Source of the DNA: a bacterium
Lineage (GTDB): Bacteria > Krumholzibacteriota > Krumholzibacteriia > LZORAL124-64-63
DNA: 32,941 bases
Direction: 5' to 3'
NCBI GenBank assembly: GCA_014730255.1
Contig: WJIQ01000150.1
Coordinates: 1-32,941 of the forward strand
The position numbers and the translations under genes were made by a program. The notes under the pieces were generated by a model, which saw nothing but the letters and a program-made list of their open reading frames with translations, had not been told where the DNA came from and searched no databases. Position 1 is the stretch's first letter. The number at the start of each line of letters is the position of its first letter. This document shows positions 29,135 through 32,941 of the stretch, one piece after another.

Positions 29135-32026
29135 TCACTTGATCAGCACCATCCGGCGCACCTGGACCTGGTCGTCGGCGACCAGGCGATAGAAATACGC
29201 GCCGGAGGCCATGCGGCGGCCGCCGTCGTCGCGGCCGTGCCAGATCACCTGGTGCTGGCCGGCGGGCAGGTCCTGATCGACCAGGGTGCGTACCCGGCGC
29301 CCGTCGACGGTGTAGACGGCCAGGTCGACCGCGCCCGCGCCCGGCAGCGCGAACTGGATCGTGGTGGCCGGGTTGAACGGGTTGGGATGGTTCTGGTGCA
29401 GGACCAGCGCCGCGGGCGCTGCGTCGGGCGTGTCCTCGACCGGGGTGACGTCAGCCATGAAGGTGGCCACCTCGAAGTCGTCGATTGCCGCCTCGACGAG
29501 GCCGCCGGTGTTTTCGTCGCAGGCCAGGAAGCGCAGCTGCACCTGATCGGTCAGCGCGAACGCGCCGCCGGCGAGGCTGCCGAGATCCACCGAGACGCGC
29601 TGCCAGGAGTTGGCGTTCTCGGGCACGCGTTCGAACTCGATCCAGCTGACCCCGTCGTTGGTGATCTCGACCACGAAATCGTCGTCGATGCTGAAGCCGC
29701 CCTCGCCGTACCAGCGCCAGTAGCTGACGAAGGCCCGCTCGGCCAGCGACAGGTCGAACACGGGGGTGACGAGCGTCGTGCAGCCGTCGTCCACGTCCTG
29801 GTCGCCGGCCTCGCCGCCGGGGGCGGTGTTGCCGGTCACGTAGCAGGCGACGCCCGGATCCTCGGTATGGTCGTCCTCGGGCTGGACGTTCAGGCCCTGA
29901 TAGTCCGTGCCGACCGGGTCGGCCCGCACCCAGAGGCCCGTGGTCGCCTGGTCGCCGGGCACGCCCAGCTGCCAGGCCGGATCGCCCGGATCCTCGGCCG
30001 CCGTCGCGTAGACCGACTCGCCGACGAGCAGGGTGTACTCGGTCGAGCTGTTGCTCAGGCCCGCCCCGTCGCGGGCGGTGATGTCGAAGGTGATCGTCGT
30101 GTTGGCGGGCTGGCCGGCGATCTCGGCGCTGTAGGTGTCACCCTCGACGTGGACCATGGAGATGGCGTCCGGGGTGCCGCCGTTGATGCGCACGGTCATG
30201 ACCGCGCTGGTGACGGTGCTCGCGTCGTAGATGTCGGCCGTGATCACGTAGGGCCCCACCGTGTCGGTGGTGAAGACCTGGTCGGTGACCTCGGTGATGG
30301 CCGGACCGGCATCGTCGACCAGCGAGAAGTCCTGCATGGTCAGGCCGTCCTCCTCGATGGTGACCGTCGCCTCGACGGGCGCGAAGCCGTCGAGCGTGCA
30401 GGTGACCACGTGCTCGCCCGGGGCGACCATGCCGCTGTAGCTGCCGTCGCTGCCGGAGACCAGGAACTGCGCCGAGGCGTTGAACTCGATGCGCGCGCCG
30501 GCGAGTGGCGCCTCGTCGTAGGAGGCGTTGGTGACCGTGCCTTCGAGCGTCCCGAAGCCGTTCATGGCCGCCATCACCGCCTCGTAGGCGTTCAGGAAGC
30601 CCCAGCCGTAGGTGTTGTCCTCGCCGGCCGAGCCGAGGTCCACCGCGGTGTCCATCAGCACCTGCTTGATGACGTCGACCTCGAGGTCGGGGTTGGCCGA
30701 GCGCATCAGCGCGACGACGCCGGCCACGTGGGGACCGGCCATGGAGGTGCCGCTCTTGTAGCCGTAGTTGCCATTGGGGGTCGCGCTGTAGATGTCGCTT
30801 CCGGGCGCGGCGATCTCGGGCTTGGTCAGGTACGCCGGGTCGAAGACGCCGGTGCACGTGCTCGGGCCGCGGCTCGAGAAGCCACTGATCTGATACGGGG
30901 CGTAGTACTGGGTCGAGCCCACGGAGAAGCTGTCGTAGAAATTGCTGGCGCGATCGGCGGGCGAGCGCAGGCTGCCCGAGCCCGGTCCCTCGTTGCCGGC
31001 CGACCAGGTCACGACGACGCCGGCGTCCTCGCAGTTGTCGATCACCGCCCACCAGCGGTCGTCGCAGTCGTTGTAGCCGGAGAAGTTCTCGTTCACGCCC
31101 CAGGAGTTCTGCACGACGTCCGGCACGTCGTCGACCGTGGCGGGGTTGCCGTCGGGGTCGGCGAACCACTGGAAGGCCTCGATGATGTCGTTGTCGAAGC
31201 CGGGGTTGGCGCCCTGGTCGATGGCGTTGCAGGCGATCCATTGCGCGCCCGGGGCGACGCCGATGGTGTCGTCCGGGGCCAGGCCGCACATGGTGCCCAC
31301 GGTGTGGGTCCCGTGGCTGTTGTAGTCGGTCGGGAAGCTGGCGCCGCTGCCGATCACGTCGAGCCAGCACTCGCTGGCGGGCTCGGAGATGCCACGCCAG
31401 CGCGTGGCCAGCGACGGGTGGTTGCCGTCGACGCCGGTGTCCAGCGAGCCGATGAGCGCACCGGTGCCGTCGATGCCCAGCTGGTTCCAGACCTCCGGGG
31501 CGCGCACGGCCTCGATGCCGGGCGCGAGGCCGATGCCACGGCTGTCGAGCTCCGTGCCGTCCCTGGTCGCGTCGGCGCTCATGACCGGCTCGATGAGCGA
31601 GACCGTGAAGTTGGGCTCGATCCAGGCGATGTCCGACCGGTCGACGAGATCGCGGATCACGTCCTCGGTGGCCTGGACGACCACGATGTTGGCGATCCAG
31701 TAGCTGGTGAAGCCGGCCACGCTGCCGCGTCCCTGCGCGACGCTCAGGTCGTCGAGCAGCGGCGGCTGGGTGCGGTCGGCGGTCTCCCTCAGCGCGCGCA
31801 CGACCTCGGTGTTGCGCTGCTGGCGGGTGGCCTGGCGGGTAGAGAGGTCGGCGGATATGGCGTCGACGGGCGCCTGCTCGCGCAGGTGGACGATCACGCT
31901 GATCATCTCGCCGTCGGCGGCGCGGTTGAGCTGGTCCTGAACGGCGGGGTCGAGGACGTCGGCCGACGCGGGCAGGGCGCCGGCGAGCACGACCGTGGCG
32001 AGGGCGATGACGAGAGCCTTGCGCAC
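29135..32026 (-). CDS. Exported subtilisin-like serine protease (S8) with FlgD-like C-terminal domain
   Basis: A 963-residue secreted subtilase. The signal peptide (VRKALVIALATVVLAGALPA then SA) is read from GTG 32026, which has AAGGAG at 6-8 bases; the longer open frame to 32122 is Pro/Arg-rich and unlikely. An I9-like propeptide follows (MISVIVHLREQAPVDAISAD). The S8 triad is Asp near 196 (IGSLDTGVDGNHP), His near 238 (NSHGTHTVGTMCG) and Ser near 428 (SGTSMAGPHVAGVV); the oxyanion Asn is in SAGNEGP. Then come a carboxypeptidase-regulatory-like module (LEGTVTNASYDEAPLAGARI), beta-sandwich and jelly-roll modules, and the sorting domain (HPNPFNPATTIQFALP, WHGRDDGGRRMASGAYFYRL). It degrades extracellular protein, feeding the dipeptidase and POT transporter. 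Confidence 0.94.
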   Translation of the reverse strand: MRKALVIALATVVLAGALPASADVLDPAVQDQLNRAADGEMISVIVHLREQAPVDAISADLSTRQATRQQRNTEVVRALRETADRTQPPLLDDLSVAQGRGSVAGFTSYWIANIVVVQATEDVIRDLVDRSDIAWIEPNFTVSLIEPVMSADATRDGTELDSRGIGLAPGIEAVRAPEVWNQLGIDGTGALIGSLDTGVDGNHPSLATRWRGISEPASECWLDVIGSGASFPTDYNSHGTHTVGTMCGLAPDDTIGVAPGAQWIACNAIDQGANPGFDNDIIEAFQWFADPDGNPATVDDVPDVVQNSWGVNENFSGYNDCDDRWWAVIDNCEDAGVVVTWSAGNEGPGSGSLRSPADRASNFYDSFSVGSTQYYAPYQISGFSSRGPSTCTGVFDPAYLTKPEIAAPGSDIYSATPNGNYGYKSGTSMAGPHVAGVVALMRSANPDLEVDVIKQVLMDTAVDLGSAGEDNTYGWGFLNAYEAVMAAMNGFGTLEGTVTNASYDEAPLAGARIEFNASAQFLVSGSDGSYSGMVAPGEHVVTCTLDGFAPVEATVTIEEDGLTMQDFSLVDDAGPAITEVTDQVFTTDTVGPYVITADIYDASTVTSAVMTVRINGGTPDAISMVHVEGDTYSAEIAGQPANTTITFDITARDGAGLSNSSTEYTLLVGESVYATAAEDPGDPAWQLGVPGDQATTGLWVRADPVGTDYQGLNVQPEDDHTEDPGVACYVTGNTAPGGEAGDQDVDDGCTTLVTPVFDLSLAERAFVSYWRWYGEGGFSIDDDFVVEITNDGVSWIEFERVPENANSWQRVSVDLGSLAGGAFALTDQVQLRFLACDENTGGLVEAAIDDFEVATFMADVTPVEDTPDAAPAALVLHQNHPNPFNPATTIQFALPGAGAVDLAVYTVDGRRVRTLVDQDLPAGQHQVIWHGRDDGGRRMASGAYFYRLVADDQVQVRRMVLIK

Positions 32027-32150
32027 GGGGATCTCCTTCCAGAGCGGGACGGAACGGCAGCGAACGGACGGCTCCCGGCGCGACGCGGGGTGCGGGCGCG
32101 GTGGATGGGCGCGGGGAACCATCGGGAATCACGCGAAGTTTTGAGGTTCG

Positions 32151-32159
32151 ATTATACCA
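32151..32159 (-). promoter_or_regulatory. Extended -10 promoter of the subtilase gene
   Basis: On the minus strand TGG-TATAAT is a perfect extended -10, about 125 bp before GTG 32026. No good -35 is seen. Transcription would start near 32144, giving a leader of about 118 nt. Confidence 0.6.
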
Positions 32160-32220
32160 TACCGGAACGAGAGGACGAGCCCCAATTTGATCGGGCCTTC
32201 ATGGCCGCTATGGGATCTCC

Positions 32221-32941
32221 TTACATGCGCGCGCGGACCGCCCAGAGATCCGGGAACAGGGGCCGGAAGAGGGTCGACCGCAGGTAGTCCGCGCCAGCGG
32301 AACCGCCGGTGCCGGTCTTGGACCCGATGGTGCGCTCGACCATCTTCACGTGCCGGTACCGCCACTCCTGCAGCCCCTCGTCCAGGTCGACGAGGCGCTC
32401 GCACAGATCGGCGAGCTCGGGCTGGTCACGGTAGATCCCCAGCAGGATCGCCTGGACCGCGTCCGAGGGCTCGAGCGGGCCGGTCACGTCGCGCGTGAGC
32501 AACGCCTCGGGCACGGGCTCGCCCCGGGCGGCGAGGAAGGCCAGGAAGCGGTCCCAGAGGCTCGGCGCGTGCCAGCGGTCCAGGAGGCGCCGGTGCTCGG
32601 ACGCGTCGGCGGGGAACCGGTCGACGACGCCCTCGCGCTTGGCGCCGAGCACGAACTCGAGCTCGCGGAACTGCGCCGACTGGAACCCGCTGGCCGACTC
32701 GAGCCGCTCCCGGAAGGACTCGAACTCGAGCGGCGTCATGGTCTCCAGGACGTCGACCTGGGCGACGGCGATCTTCAGGATGGTCAGGATCCTCTTGAGG
32801 GTGTGCAGGCTCCGGGGCAGGTCGTCGTGATCGAGCAGGTGGCCGAGGTAGTCGACCTCGTGCAGCAGCTGCTTGAACCACAGCTCGTAGACCTGATGGA
32901 TGACGATGAAGAGCATCTCGTCGTGCTCCTCGCCGCCGGAG
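32221..32941 (-). CDS. kynA: Tryptophan 2,3-dioxygenase (5' part outside the window)
   Basis: The C-terminal 239 or so residues of a heme tryptophan 2,3-dioxygenase, which opens the indole ring of L-tryptophan to N-formylkynurenine. The reading frame runs on to the window edge (EEHDEMLFIVIHQVYELWFK), so ATG 32916 is internal, not the start. The His in EEHDE matches the active-site His of the family. SGFQSAQFRELEFVLGAKRE, EWRYRHVKMVERTIGSKTGT with the proximal heme His in RYRH, and GTGGSAGADYLRS are diagnostic. Roughly 40-50 N-terminal residues are missing. With the cyclase at 25714 it would supply the first two steps of the kynurenine pathway. Nothing resembling a strong terminator separates it from the subtilase promoter downstream. 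Confidence 0.96.
   Translation of the reverse strand, partial: SGGEEHDEMLFIVIHQVYELWFKQLLHEVDYLGHLLDHDDLPRSLHTLKRILTILKIAVAQVDVLETMTPLEFESFRERLESASGFQSAQFRELEFVLGAKREGVVDRFPADASEHRRLLDRWHAPSLWDRFLAFLAARGEPVPEALLTRDVTGPLEPSDAVQAILLGIYRDQPELADLCERLVDLDEGLQEWRYRHVKMVERTIGSKTGTGGSAGADYLRSTLFRPLFPDLWAVRARM

Overview
The window is very GC-rich DNA from a Gram-negative-type bacterium. Four exported proteins end in the same roughly 85-residue FlgD-like/T9SS-type C-terminal domain (PNPFNPxTT near its start, W-x-GRxDxG in the middle, SGxY, then a basic end). One more exported protein ends in a dockerin. This combination at high GC suggests an FCB-superphylum lineage, for example Krumholzibacteriota or Eiseniibacteriota. 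That placement is inference; no rRNA or tRNA gene is present to test it.

Layout. 1-2890 (+): a PaaI-type thioesterase, then overlapping GT4 and GT2 glycosyltransferases. 2926-4559 (-): purE-purK. 4663-7302 (-): exported beta-propeller with the C-terminal domain. 7463-8833 (+): POT peptide transporter. 8866-10263 (-): a contractile tail-sheath protein carrying a signal peptide and the C-terminal export domain. 10413-12557 (+): BvgS-like hybrid sensor kinase, divergent from the sheath gene. 12702-17286 (+): Lrp/AsnC regulator, Cys/Met-family PLP enzyme, threonine synthase and an ApgM-like protein that is probably an alternative homoserine kinase. 17298-18615 (-): dockerin protein and nitroreductase. 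18768-19250 (-): ferritin-like protein, divergent from a TauE/SafE permease (19434-20468, +). 20529-22157 (-): secreted C69 dipeptidase. 22296-25406 (-): large exported protein of unknown function. 25714-28974 (-): O-methyltransferase, UvrD-like helicase and cyclase/kynurenine formamidase-like protein. 29135-32026 (-): exported subtilase. 32221-32941 (-): tryptophan 2,3-dioxygenase, cut by the window edge.

How the genes fit together. Exported subtilase, secreted dipeptidase, POT peptide uptake, tryptophan dioxygenase and a possible formamidase suggest a peptide- and amino-acid-consuming life. The Lrp cluster covers the threonine/methionine branch from homoserine. The rest is housekeeping (purines), envelope glycan synthesis and redox functions.

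The most unusual item is the exported sheath protein. Its sheath core is unmistakable, but the usual N-terminal arm is replaced by a signal peptide and the C terminus is fused to the same domain that the neighbouring protease and propeller carry. No tube, baseplate, spike, tape-measure or ATPase gene is nearby. It looks like a phage/eCIS sheath fold recruited as an extracellular or surface protein.
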